Source: Candidatus Saccharimonadota bacterium
Lineage (GTDB): Bacteria; Patescibacteriota; Saccharimonadia; Saccharimonadales; Saccharimonadaceae
Direction of reading: 5' to 3'
Length of the DNA stretch: 55,807 nucleotides
Assembly: GCA_012270305.1 (NCBI GenBank)
Contig: JAAXIO010000029.1
Coordinates: 1-55,807, forward strand
Part shown: one piece after another, positions 6,519 through 14,281 of the stretch
How positions within the stretch are numbered: position 1 is the stretch's first letter
How the letters are laid out: each line of letters starts with the position of its first letter
Notes under the pieces: generated by a model
What the model saw: the letters and a program-made list of their open reading frames with translations, nothing else
The model's database searches: none
What the model was told of the DNA's origin: nothing
Program-made: the position numbers and the translations under genes

Positions 6519-6546
6519 TGACCCCTGTTCTGGGGGTCATTTTGGT
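6519..6546 (+). terminator. Terminator after the HExxH gene
   Basis: TGACCCC and GGGGTCA form a stem around TGTTCTG, followed by TTTTGG. It could serve the plus-strand cassette gene. Confidence 0.7.
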
Positions 6547-6560
6547 TGGTTTGGTTATCG

Positions 6561-6677
6561 TTATTTTGCATATCCTAAAATCTCCCTCGTTTGACCGCTA
6601 TTTCGTGCGATAGCTTGTGCTAATTTGGTGTAAGTAACAGATACGGAATTATCTTTTAGACTGACTTTTTCAAATAG
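6561..6677 (-). pseudogene. Cut-off C-terminal end of the serine recombinase
   Basis: On the minus strand the recombinase frame continues past the TAA at 6678-6680 for 38 more codons to TAA 6561-6563, without any frame change. The codons read LFEKVSLKDNSVSVTY and so on, the beta-strand-like ending (NLxxKD...V) that large serine recombinases normally have. It has no start of its own. The stop therefore looks like a nonsense change in a gene of 502 codons. Confidence 0.7.
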
Positions 6678-8069
6678 TTAGGTTAATATTAATCTTTTGT
6701 CGTCGTTTATGATATCGGTGTCCGAAAATAGGCGCTTAGCGTTCTGGGACAGCTTGATATTGGCTATACCTTCCATGTATTTCTCCTCGTATTTCTGGCT
6801 AATGCCTCCTTTCTGCTTTTGCAAATCATTAAGTTCACCAACGAACGACTCGTGCTTGCTTTGATATCGCTCGTTGGATATAAGTCCAGCAAGCTTATCG
6901 TCATACAGCATGTCATCCATCCGTTTAATCCGGCCTATGCGCTCATCTAGGGCTTTTTGTGTCTCTTCGGCATTGTTTACGGATAGCTGAAAATCATTCT
7001 GAAGTAAGGTTGTTAGCCAACCGATGACTTCGGGTGAAGGGCAGATAAGATCGTCGAGTCTATCATGGATTATCGCAAGTACTGCATCCTCCCGGATGAA
7101 ACTTTGCTTCTTGCATTCCTCTAATCGGCGCTGACAAGATCCATGCAAACGACCCTTCTGCATCTGCCAGGTAACGTTCTTGCCGCAATGTTCACATGTC
7201 AGGAGACCTTTTAATATCGGGTTGTGTTTGCGGTACCTCGTCGGTCGTTTACGGGATATCTTGGCCTGGACGGCATTGAAAAGCTCATCGGATATCAGGT
7301 GTGGTTGCTTGCCTGGATATTCCTTGCCATCAAAACGAATGATTCCAATATAGAATGGATTGGTAAGAATACGGTGAGCATGGCTTTTCGAAAACGGTCG
7401 ATCTTTGCCGGTTAGGATGCCGAATTCGGTCATCTTGTGGCGAATCGTTTCAATCGTCTGTTGGGGCTCCAGCATAAGCTGAAAAATTCGCTGCATCGAT
7501 TTGTAGGTTCGTGGGTCAAGGTCATGTACTCGTTTACCTTCGCGTAGGACGGTCGTGTAGCCGGGAGGCAGAGCGGCGGGCATCCATCCTTGCGCTAGCT
7601 TCTCAGCCCAGCCTTTCATGGCTGCTTCGCGTAAATTATCGATGTAGTTCTTAGCAAGTACGACACGCATGCCCCAGTTGAGCCATTCCTGTGATCGTGA
7701 ATTTTTGTGCAGGACAATAGAGTCTTTAACGAAGTGGACCTTCCGGTTTTCATCCGACGTCAGCCAGTCGTGAGTTTCGACGGCATCGTGGAGGTTTCGA
7801 ACATGTCGATCCACCTTCTCAACGATAAGGTTCTTTATCTTTCTTTTTTCGATGAATCCCATCGCTTCTTTGAACACCTTCCGCTGCTCGGTCTTCGAGG
7901 CTGATTCCGCAATCTTGAAGGTCCTGAGGATAACGAGTCCGTTATTGTTGCAGTAGACAGTCCGGTGCTTTACTTGTGACTCGAGCGAAAAGCCTTCCTC
8001 TTCTTGGCCTTTCGAAGAAACGCGGGCCATGATGACGGCTAGCCTATCCGTGCTGTCCATCATCTTCAC
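6678..8069 (-). CDS. Large serine recombinase, truncated by an in-frame stop
   Basis: A site-specific recombinase of the resolvase/invertase superfamily that would integrate or excise the element. The catalytic domain starts at residue 10 with LAVIMARVSSKGQ; Ser18 is the likely nucleophile, and Arg residues of the HVRN/DRHVRN region follow. A recombinase domain (about residues 150-260, GWMPAALPPGY and LTNPFYIGIIRFDGKEYPG), a zinc ribbon (CEHCGK ... CQRRLEEC, about 283-315) and a C-terminal coiled coil are in the usual order. It lacks the last 38 residues because of a TAA. The start overlaps the preceding small ORF by 26 nt. Confidence 0.92.
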   Translation of the reverse strand: MKMMDSTDRLAVIMARVSSKGQEEEGFSLESQVKHRTVYCNNNGLVILRTFKIAESASKTEQRKVFKEAMGFIEKRKIKNLIVEKVDRHVRNLHDAVETHDWLTSDENRKVHFVKDSIVLHKNSRSQEWLNWGMRVVLAKNYIDNLREAAMKGWAEKLAQGWMPAALPPGYTTVLREGKRVHDLDPRTYKSMQRIFQLMLEPQQTIETIRHKMTEFGILTGKDRPFSKSHAHRILTNPFYIGIIRFDGKEYPGKQPHLISDELFNAVQAKISRKRPTRYRKHNPILKGLLTCEHCGKNVTWQMQKGRLHGSCQRRLEECKKQSFIREDAVLAIIHDRLDDLICPSPEVIGWLTTLLQNDFQLSVNNAEETQKALDERIGRIKRMDDMLYDDKLAGLISNERYQSKHESFVGELNDLQKQKGGISQKYEEKYMEGIANIKLSQNAKRLFSDTDIINDDKRLILT

Positions 8070-8256
8070 CTGGTTTATTGCGCTCTCGGGCTAAGCACTC
8101 GTAGAGGGGCAGTAGCTGTATTCCGATCTCCGTGGCATCATCGAAGGAGACGGGGATTTCGGATTTCGCCCCGAGGATAGAGCGGAGTCGTTCGGTCATA
8201 TCGCTACTGGGAGCGAAGAAGTTTCCTGCTACTGACTTAGATCGATTCTCTTCCAT
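8044..8256 (-). CDS. Small protein encoded just upstream of the serine recombinase
   Basis: A 70-residue acidic protein that I cannot assign. GGAGGG stands 4-5 nt before the ATG, a strong ribosome-binding site, and its 3' end overlaps the recombinase start by 26 nt, so the two are probably translationally coupled. The sequence has no membrane segment; it contains a helix around MTERLRSILGAK and a C-terminal region with two Cys-free helices. By position it could be a recombination directionality factor or a regulator of the recombinase, but nothing in the sequence shows this. Confidence 0.65.
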   Translation of the reverse strand: MEENRSKSVAGNFFAPSSDMTERLRSILGAKSEIPVSFDDATEIGIQLLPLYECLARERNKPGEDDGQHG

Positions 8257-8319
8257 ATACCCTCCATACGAAAAGCATACCCGAGATGGGTACGTTTCAA
8301 TCCGGCTAGCACTGAGCTT

Positions 8320-8523
8320 TTACTTGTCCCAGGGTCGCCCGGGCTTTGGTCGTTCTTTTAGTTCTTTATTTACTAAATTCTTGAGTTCTTTATCACCAGT
8401 CTGTGCGAGTAAATTCAGGACCAATTCACTAAGAGTAAGTCCGTGATCCTTTGCAACCAACTTAGCGCGCTTTCGCACGTCGTCTGTAACGCGAATCTGC
8501 ATACTGACAATCTTCCTGGACAT
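8320..8523 (-). CDS. Ribbon-helix-helix DNA-binding protein (RelB/DinJ-like)
   Basis: A 67-residue protein whose first half matches the RHH fold: the strand MQIRVTDD, then helices VRKRAKLVAKDHG and LTLSELVLNLLAQTG. This is the pattern of DinJ/RelB-type antitoxins and small plasmid regulators. The second half is Lys/Pro rich (ELKERPKPGRPWDK) and lacks an obvious toxin-binding motif; no toxin gene adjoins it. AGTATTRCT repeats at 8544-8645 lie directly upstream and overlap its promoter region, so autoregulation is likely. Confidence 0.8.
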   Translation of the reverse strand: MSRKIVSMQIRVTDDVRKRAKLVAKDHGLTLSELVLNLLAQTGDKELKNLVNKELKERPKPGRPWDK

Positions 8524-8543
8524 TAGCCCTAGTTTATCATAAA

Positions 8544-8645
8544 AGTATTGCTATTTATCTGCAGTATTACTTGGTGCTAGCCGGATTGTAAACGTACGAT
8601 CTCTATATATAAATAGTATTACTAATTAAAATAAAAAGCAATACT
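8544..8645. repeat. Four copies of AGTATTRCT in the divergent promoter region
   Basis: Copies lie at 8544-8552 (AGTATTGCT), 8563-8571 (AGTATTACT), 8615-8623 (AGTATTACT) and, inverted, 8637-8645 (AGCAATACT). The outer copies are reverse complements of each other. They sit between the RHH gene and the Replic_Relax-like gene in an AT-rich stretch. They could be RHH operators or replication iterons. Confidence 0.7.
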
Positions 8646-8779
8646 ATTTAAACATTTTGTATGACGATATTTACCTACAGTCGGTAGATGGTAAAACAGA
8701 TGCCTCTAACAGATATATGTATTCACTAATTACTCTCTCTTTATATATACTACGTATAGAAGAGTGAAGGAATATGTAA

Positions 8780-9553
8780 GTGAGTAATGAAGAAGTAAAG
8801 CTTACCAATCAGCAGCAGCGTGTTTTAAGGCTATTATTCAAGTTCCGATTTGTATCTGCTGGGTTACTAGCTCTCGTTATGGGTATTCGTCGAGTTAGTG
8901 GTTATGAGGTTCTTGAGAATCTAGTTGCTAAAGGATTAGTCACTAAAGTATATGAGAATGACTACCGAATTCGTGGAAAGCCAGCTTATTACTACTTGAG
9001 TAAATCTGGTGTCACAACGGTTCGCAAGATAATGGATGTCAAAGAGTCGGTTGTCCATGCCCTGTATAAGAACGAGGAAGCGAGCGACGAGTTCATTGAG
9101 CACTGTCTCAAACTCACAGGACTCTACTCTGCAATCATGTCGTCCTTGCCCGATGGATCAGACATCTTCACCCGGACCGAGATCAACCGTTTCAACCAAT
9201 TCCCAAAGAACCGACCCGATCTTTATATCCGCACAAGTGATGGGCATGAGGCGATCGTCATTCTCGTTGACGACAAGCCTCATTACATCGTTCGTAAACG
9301 ACTTGATGAAATCATTACGCACAGCGAGGATGAAGGGTGGGAAGGTGACTACCTACGCATCTGTTTTGTAGTTAAAGACAATGCTGCCAAAAATAGTTTT
9401 CTGTACACCACCCATAAGAAACTTGAAGGCATGGGATTTGATGATAATGAGATACACATACTCGCCGCGTCGCTAGAGGCTACAAAAGGGGAATCACGGT
9501 TCATATGGTCGGATGCAATGGCTCCTAAGAAATCCGTGACCTTGATAGGGTAG
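8780..9553 (+). CDS. Replic_Relax-like protein with winged helix-turn-helix
   Basis: A 257-residue protein whose N terminus (LTNQQQRVLRLLFKFRFVSA, then VLENLVAKGLVTKV and GKPAYYYLSKSGV) is a winged helix-turn-helix of the replication-relaxation type found in plasmids and integrated elements. The C-terminal half, with RPDLYIRTSDG and a following basic stretch (HYIVRKRLDEII), looks like a degenerate nuclease-like or partner-binding domain. The start is GTG 8780; AAGGA lies 13 nt upstream. It reads away from the RHH gene across the AGTATTRCT repeats. The family call is moderate; a role in replication or transfer of the element is inference. Confidence 0.65.
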   Translation: MSNEEVKLTNQQQRVLRLLFKFRFVSAGLLALVMGIRRVSGYEVLENLVAKGLVTKVYENDYRIRGKPAYYYLSKSGVTTVRKIMDVKESVVHALYKNEEASDEFIEHCLKLTGLYSAIMSSLPDGSDIFTRTEINRFNQFPKNRPDLYIRTSDGHEAIVILVDDKPHYIVRKRLDEIITHSEDEGWEGDYLRICFVVKDNAAKNSFLYTTHKKLEGMGFDDNEIHILAASLEATKGESRFIWSDAMAPKKSVTLIG

Positions 9554-9588
9554 TTTTATGTCTTGCCCGGGACGAGAGAACTGAGGAG

Positions 9589-9918
9589 CTAATACTCCTC
9601 GGCTAGCATGATGGTCAGATGACGGTGGCAATCGTCACTCAGCGGATCGCACCAGTTCTTCTGAGCCTCATCGTAGTAGTCGATTTTCCAAAAGAACTTC
9701 TGTCCTTCCAGTGAGAACGAACCAAAGTCATGCTCTCCGTACGGATCGTTATCCTCGGTGAACTGACTGTAGTGCCTGACGGCGTAGCAGACATCGTGTA
9801 CGAAATTGCCGAGTGTCGCGATGCCACGCGTGACGGTGCAATTCTCTAAGGTGCGCCGGAACGCATCATTCCTCTGGGCGATGGTCGCTCGTTGCTGTTC
9901 GCTGTATTCGGTGTTCAT
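9589..9918 (-). CDS. DUF3768 family protein
   Basis: A 109-residue protein with the DUF3768 pattern: RNDAFRRT at the N terminus, then DPYGEHDFGSFSLEGQKFFW, KIDYYDEA and a C-terminal LTIMLAEEY. The function of this family is unknown; most members I know of occur on plasmids and elements of Alphaproteobacteria. AGGAGGG stands 7 nt before the ATG. The gene converges on the Replic_Relax-like gene with 35 nt between the stops, and GAGGAG/CTCCTC forms a hairpin there. Confidence 0.85.
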   Translation of the reverse strand: MNTEYSEQQRATIAQRNDAFRRTLENCTVTRGIATLGNFVHDVCYAVRHYSQFTEDNDPYGEHDFGSFSLEGQKFFWKIDYYDEAQKNWCDPLSDDCHRHLTIMLAEEY

Positions 9919-10242
9919 AAGAACCCTCCTTTAATTCATGAGAGGGCTTCCTGCCTCTCTGGCGAAAGGACGAGGGATGCAACGAAGCGGGTCAAGGTGG
10001 AGCGCTCCTGCCGTTTACCAGAGAACGAACGACCTTGATGCGATTCGTGCACCCGTACAATGAAAAGACAGAGGAAGGAAGACCCCAGTTTATATAGCGG
10101 TAGGGGTGGTTTAGCCAGCGAAAGTATAATTATTATGATTTTTAACCATATATAGCGTGTTGGGAGTATAATACTACTCTATATGTATGCAATGACAATA
10201 AAACTAAGAAGCAAGTAATGATTGATTTAGGAGTACACCACT
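9919..10242. other. Intergenic region between DUF3768 and mntH
   Basis: These 324 nt contain no gene I can support. Next to DUF3768 is the hairpin GAGAGG/CCTCTC; farther on, TCAAGGT and ACCTTGA form an inverted repeat with a loop of about 40 nt. The right end holds the mntH promoter with TATAAT at 10167-10172. A 41-codon plus-strand frame at about 9938 has no ribosome-binding site or protein-like composition. Confidence 0.5.
10165..10175. promoter_or_regulatory. Palindrome over the mntH -10 box
   Basis: AGTATAATACT is an 11-nt perfect palindrome that contains the TATAAT at 10167-10172. A repressor bound here would block mntH. It does not match the MntR or DtxR consensus that I know, and AT-rich palindromes arise easily by chance. 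Confidence 0.3.
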
Positions 10243-11454
10243 ATGATGCGTAGAGTAAATCGAGTCGTGCTGCTACTCGGGCCAGCGTTCGTAGCTGCCG
10301 TTGCTTACGTCGACCCAGGCAACTTTGCTGCTAATTTCTCGGCAGGTGCTCAGTACGGGTATGCGCTACTCTGGGTGTTGGTAGCAGCTAATCTAATGGC
10401 AAGCCTCGTCCAATATCTATCAGCTAAGGTCGGTTTAGTAACGGGTATGAGTTTACCTGAAGTAATCGCCAAAAAACTCGGCCGAAAATCCCGAATAGCG
10501 TACTGGATGCAGGCTGAGGCGGTTGCGGTTTCGACCGACCTCGCGGAAGTCATCGGTGGGGCAATCGCCCTTAATATACTCTTCGGTCTGCCGCTGGTCC
10601 TAGGTGCGATCATTACCGGCCTGGTATCGCTACTTCTGCTATTCATTTACACCAGACGAGGACAAAAGATGTTCGAACGTATCATCGTCGGACTTCTTTT
10701 GATCATTCCGATAGGATTCTGTGCGGGTCTCTTCATTCAGCCTCCAGACATGGGTGGGATAGCATCAGGACTAATTCCACAGCTACGCGATGCCGACATG
10801 GTTCTGCTCGCCGCAGCTATGCTCGGTGCGACCGTTATGCCGCACGTAGTGTATTTGCACTCAGCGCTGTCACGTGACCGACATGGCAAGAGTGAAAAGC
10901 TGGAACTGAAGAAATTATTGAAGGCGACAAAGATCGATGTGGGGTTGGCGATGGTACTTGCTGGAAGCGTCAATATCTCAATGCTGCTTCTCGCCGCATC
11001 CGCACTCAGTGGCGAGCCGGGCACCGACAGCCTTGAGGGCATCTTTGCGGCGCTCGGCAACAATATCAGTCCTGTTATCGCCGGGCTATTCGGTCTGAGC
11101 CTGTTGGTCTCGGGTTTTGCGTCAACAACGGTTGGTGCTCATGCTGGAGCGGTCATAATGGACGGTATGCTCAAGCGTAGCATCCCGTTGCTCGTTCGCA
11201 GAGTCATTACGATCATCCCGGCTGTCGTCATTGTCGGATTCGGCATAGACCCAACTCAAGCATTGATTATTTCGCAGGTTATTCTGAGCTTCGGAATACC
11301 ATTTGCTCTTATTCCGTTGCTCATGGTGACATCAAATAAGAAGATTATGGGTGACGCCGTAAACAGCAAACTTATAATCGTCCTACTCGGGATGATCACC
11401 GGCGTGATTGTAGTGTTGAACTTTGCATTAATCTGGCTGACATTTATCAAATAA
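10243..11454 (+). CDS. mntH: Nramp-family divalent metal transporter (MntH-like)
   Basis: A proton-coupled importer of Mn(II)/Fe(II) in the cell membrane, 403 residues with about eleven helices. Helix 1 has the ion-binding Asp24-Pro-Gly-Asn27 within YVDPGNFAAN, and helix 6 has Met199-Pro-His201 in GATVMPHVVYLHS; both are the metal-coordinating motifs of Nramp. AGGAG precedes the ATG by 9-10 nt, so this gene is leadered. An ATG at 10246 is an alternative start. It is followed by the CsoR-type regulator under a separate promoter. Codon choice is more GC-rich than in the flanking core genes, suggesting transfer. Confidence 0.93.
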   Translation: MMRRVNRVVLLLGPAFVAAVAYVDPGNFAANFSAGAQYGYALLWVLVAANLMASLVQYLSAKVGLVTGMSLPEVIAKKLGRKSRIAYWMQAEAVAVSTDLAEVIGGAIALNILFGLPLVLGAIITGLVSLLLLFIYTRRGQKMFERIIVGLLLIIPIGFCAGLFIQPPDMGGIASGLIPQLRDADMVLLAAAMLGATVMPHVVYLHSALSRDRHGKSEKLELKKLLKATKIDVGLAMVLAGSVNISMLLLAASALSGEPGTDSLEGIFAALGNNISPVIAGLFGLSLLVSGFASTTVGAHAGAVIMDGMLKRSIPLLVRRVITIIPAVVIVGFGIDPTQALIISQVILSFGIPFALIPLLMVTSNKKIMGDAVNSKLIIVLLGMITGVIVVLNFALIWLTFIK

Positions 11455-11507
11455 TAAACTGTTCAATTATCTTGAGGCATCGAGTATTAAGTATCAAAAA
11501 TTTTGAG

Positions 11508-11536
11508 TTGACTATACCCCCGGGGGGCACTATAAT
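11508..11536 (+). promoter_or_regulatory. csoR promoter with CsoR-type operator in the spacer
   Basis: TTGACT (11508-11513) and TATAAT (11531-11536) are 17 nt apart. The whole spacer is ATACCCCCGGGGGGCAC, the GC-rich inverted repeat flanked by A/T that CsoR-family repressors bind. Repressor occupancy would block RNA polymerase directly. The ATG at 11543 follows the -10 by 6 nt, so the transcript should start at the start codon. Confidence 0.8.
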
Positions 11537-11542
11537 GAAACT

Positions 11543-11827
11543 ATGATAAGCGATATAAAACGACGAGCATTACACCGTTCCAAGATTCTTCAGGGCCAGA
11601 TGAAGGGGCTAGAGAAGATGATAGATGGAGAGGAGTATTGTATGGATATAATCACGCAGTCACTTGCGATTCAGAAGTCGCTCGCATCACTTAATAAGTT
11701 AATTGTCGAAAACCATCTCAAGACGCACGCCGCTACAAGCCTCGCATCGGGCGATGAAGAAAAGCAGGCGGACACCATTACGGAATTGATAGGTTTATAT
11801 GAACTTACGCATGTCCGTGGAAAGTAA
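11543..11827 (+). CDS. csoR: CsoR/RcnR-family metal-sensing repressor
   Basis: An all-helical repressor of 94 residues that leaves its operator when it binds metal. The fold is recognisable from RSKILQGQMKGLEKMI, EEYCMDIITQSLAIQKSL and VENHLKTH. The metal ligands of Cu(I)-type CsoR are Cys-His-Cys; here they are Cys33, His58 and His62, because the third Cys is His. A C-H-H set is closer to Ni/Co sensor RcnR, although RcnR's N-terminal His is not clearly present. It precedes the P1B ATPase by 49 nt and probably regulates it and itself. The metal cannot be fixed from sequence. Confidence 0.9.
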   Translation: MISDIKRRALHRSKILQGQMKGLEKMIDGEEYCMDIITQSLAIQKSLASLNKLIVENHLKTHAATSLASGDEEKQADTITELIGLYELTHVRGK

Positions 11828-11875
11828 TTTGATAGTTGATACTTAATCAAGACATAGTTAGGTAAGTAGGGAAAT

Positions 11876-14254
11876 ATGAAAAGCCATATACACAATCATC
11901 ATCACGCAGCAGCTTCAGGTACTCCAGATGAAATGACCTTCTGTCCTGTGATGCGTATACCCGTAAATAAGACCAAAGCTACGGCTCACGGGCTTGTACG
12001 TAACCATAATGGTAAGGATTACTATTTATGCTGCAATACGTGCGCAGGGCAATTCGATAAAAATCCTGAACAATATATCGATGACGAGGGTGGCACTGCT
12101 GATCACGCAATCGCTCAAACCGACGAAGTTTCTGCAGCAAAACACGACTCATCTCACGGCGAGCATGACCACCATGCTCATATGATGAAGGACGGCAAAA
12201 TGAACTTATGGGATAAGTTCAAGATGAGTATGACCATGACGATGGGCATGGATCATTCGGGCATAGCTGGTCGTGAAATGGCAAAAATGATGGAAATAGA
12301 CATACGTAACAAATTCTTTTTTGCGCTTTTTTTATCAATTCCGATCATCCTATATTCGCCACTGGGTGAAAAAATACTCGGAGTTCAGATGCCTCAGCCA
12401 ATTCCAGCAAACTGGATAATGCTCATTCTCACGACACCTGTATTCTTCTACGCTGGCTGGATATTCCTCTATTCTTCCTACTTTGCTCTAAGGGATAGAG
12501 TACTTAACATGGCGGTATTGATTGCTGTCGGTATTTCGGCTGCATATTTTGCAAGTATATTCCTTACTTTCGAAGGCAGCATGGAGTCGTACTATGAAGC
12601 GGCGGCGCTCCTGATAACCTTCGTGTTATTTGGTCACTGGATGGAAATGAAATCTATGCGAGGCACAACGAATGCGCTGCAGGCCTTGTTTGATTTGGTG
12701 CCGCCACAGGCCCGGGTCATGAGAAGCGGCAAGGAGGTCTTCGTCGACACAAGTGAGGTACAGATAACTGACATTGTCGTTTTAAAGCCAGGCGATAAAG
12801 TTCCCGTCGACGGTGAGATTATCGAAGGTGAAACGGCCATAGACGAAGCACTTGTGACCGGCGAATCCCTGCCAGTTAGCAAGCAAGTAGGGGATCTAGT
12901 GACCGGCGGTTCGATCAACCAGTCGGGAACAGTTAAGTTCAAAGCTACCAAAGTCGGCTCCGACACAGCTTTAGCTCAAATAGTGAAGATGGTTGAATCG
13001 GCTCAAAACTCAAAGGCACCGGGTCAACGGATTGCGGATAAATTCGCAGGTTACTTGGTAATCCTAGCCGTATCGGCCGGACTGCTGACGTTTGCCGCGT
13101 GGTTCTTGCTTACGGGCAATGGATGGTTGTTTGCGCTGACATTTGCCATTTCAGCAGTCGTCATCGCTTGTCCTGACGCGCTCGGACTGGCTACGCCAAC
13201 CGCGGTCGCAGTCGGAACTGGGCTAGGGGCAAAACATAATATTCTAATCAAAGATGCAGCCACACTAGAACAAGCATCAAAAATCCAAGCTGTCGTACTG
13301 GATAAAACAGGCACTCTGACGAACGGAAAACCTACGCTAACCGATGTTTCTACAGCCAAAGGTGTCACCAGGGAAAGACTTATAGGCTACGTCGCTGCTG
13401 CAGAAAGTGGCTCAAGCCACCCGTTAGCCCAATCGGTCATTAACGAAGCCAACCGGTTAAACATATCAATTCCATCGGCTTCAAAATTCAGTAATCTTGC
13501 CGGTCACGGGGTGGAAGCGGTCGTAGATAGTCACAACGTCTTGGTCGGGACTGCAAAACTGATGAAAGACCGCAAGGTATCCTTGAAAGGGTTAGAGTCT
13601 GAAATAGACAACCTATTGAACGACGGCAAGACACTCATGATCTGTTCGATTGACGGCAAAATAGCTGGTGTTTTAGCCGCATCGGATCCACCCAAGGAAA
13701 CAGCGAAGCAAGCAATCCGTGCAATGAAAGATATGAATCTTGAAGTCGTTATGATAACCGGCGACAACCAGAAAACAGCCGACGCGGTCGCAAAGCAACT
13801 TGGGATAGAGAGAGTCTTCGCTGAAGTGCTCCCTGAGGATAAGGCTAGCTACGTAAAGAAGTTGCAGGCGGAAGGTAAGTTCACCGCTATGGTCGGTGAC
13901 GGGGTCAACGATGCGCCCGCCTTGGCGCAGGCTGACATCGGCATAGCCATTGGCGCAGGTACCGATGTTGCCATTGAAACGGCCAAGATCGTCTTGATGA
14001 AATCAGACCCAGCGGATATCCTCCGAGCAATTCGTCTGAGCAAGGCAACCGTTCGGAAGATGAAGCAAAACCTCGGGTGGGCCAGCGTTTATAACATTGC
14101 CGCCATCCCAATAGCCGCAGGCGTACTATATCCCGCCTATGGAATTTCATTACGCCCGGAGATTGCTGCGCTATTGATGTCACTATCCTCAATCTTCGTA
14201 GCGGTAAATGCGGTACTACTTAAATCCGCAGAAAAAGACCTGATAGAAATATAG
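11876..14254 (+). CDS. P1B-type heavy-metal ATPase with YHS domain and CPD motif
   Basis: An ATP-driven metal exporter in the cell membrane, 792 residues. Order: His-rich start (HIHNHHH); YHS domain at about 20-70 (CPVM, YYLCCNTCAGQF); a His/Met linker (GEHDHHAHMM); six or more membrane helices; the actuator with LVTGESLPV; Cys432-Pro-Asp434 in the helix that normally holds CPC, CPH or SPC; phosphorylation site Asp476 in DKTGTLT; the SSHPLA motif; and GDGVNDAPAL. The domain order resembles copper exporters of the CopA/CopB type, but Asp in CPx leaves the metal open. It is downstream of the CsoR-type gene and upstream of DUF305 and other copper-linked families. Confidence 0.93.
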   Translation: MKSHIHNHHHAAASGTPDEMTFCPVMRIPVNKTKATAHGLVRNHNGKDYYLCCNTCAGQFDKNPEQYIDDEGGTADHAIAQTDEVSAAKHDSSHGEHDHHAHMMKDGKMNLWDKFKMSMTMTMGMDHSGIAGREMAKMMEIDIRNKFFFALFLSIPIILYSPLGEKILGVQMPQPIPANWIMLILTTPVFFYAGWIFLYSSYFALRDRVLNMAVLIAVGISAAYFASIFLTFEGSMESYYEAAALLITFVLFGHWMEMKSMRGTTNALQALFDLVPPQARVMRSGKEVFVDTSEVQITDIVVLKPGDKVPVDGEIIEGETAIDEALVTGESLPVSKQVGDLVTGGSINQSGTVKFKATKVGSDTALAQIVKMVESAQNSKAPGQRIADKFAGYLVILAVSAGLLTFAAWFLLTGNGWLFALTFAISAVVIACPDALGLATPTAVAVGTGLGAKHNILIKDAATLEQASKIQAVVLDKTGTLTNGKPTLTDVSTAKGVTRERLIGYVAAAESGSSHPLAQSVINEANRLNISIPSASKFSNLAGHGVEAVVDSHNVLVGTAKLMKDRKVSLKGLESEIDNLLNDGKTLMICSIDGKIAGVLAASDPPKETAKQAIRAMKDMNLEVVMITGDNQKTADAVAKQLGIERVFAEVLPEDKASYVKKLQAEGKFTAMVGDGVNDAPALAQADIGIAIGAGTDVAIETAKIVLMKSDPADILRAIRLSKATVRKMKQNLGWASVYNIAAIPIAAGVLYPAYGISLRPEIAALLMSLSSIFVAVNAVLLKSAEKDLIEI

Positions 14255-14281
14255 TAGCCCAATAATAGTCAGGAGAAGGTC

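Noticed and set aside
9938-10063. A 41-codon plus-strand ORF upstream of mntH
   Set aside because: It has no ribosome-binding site or promoter, and its composition does not look like a protein; it overlaps the leader of the DUF3768 gene.
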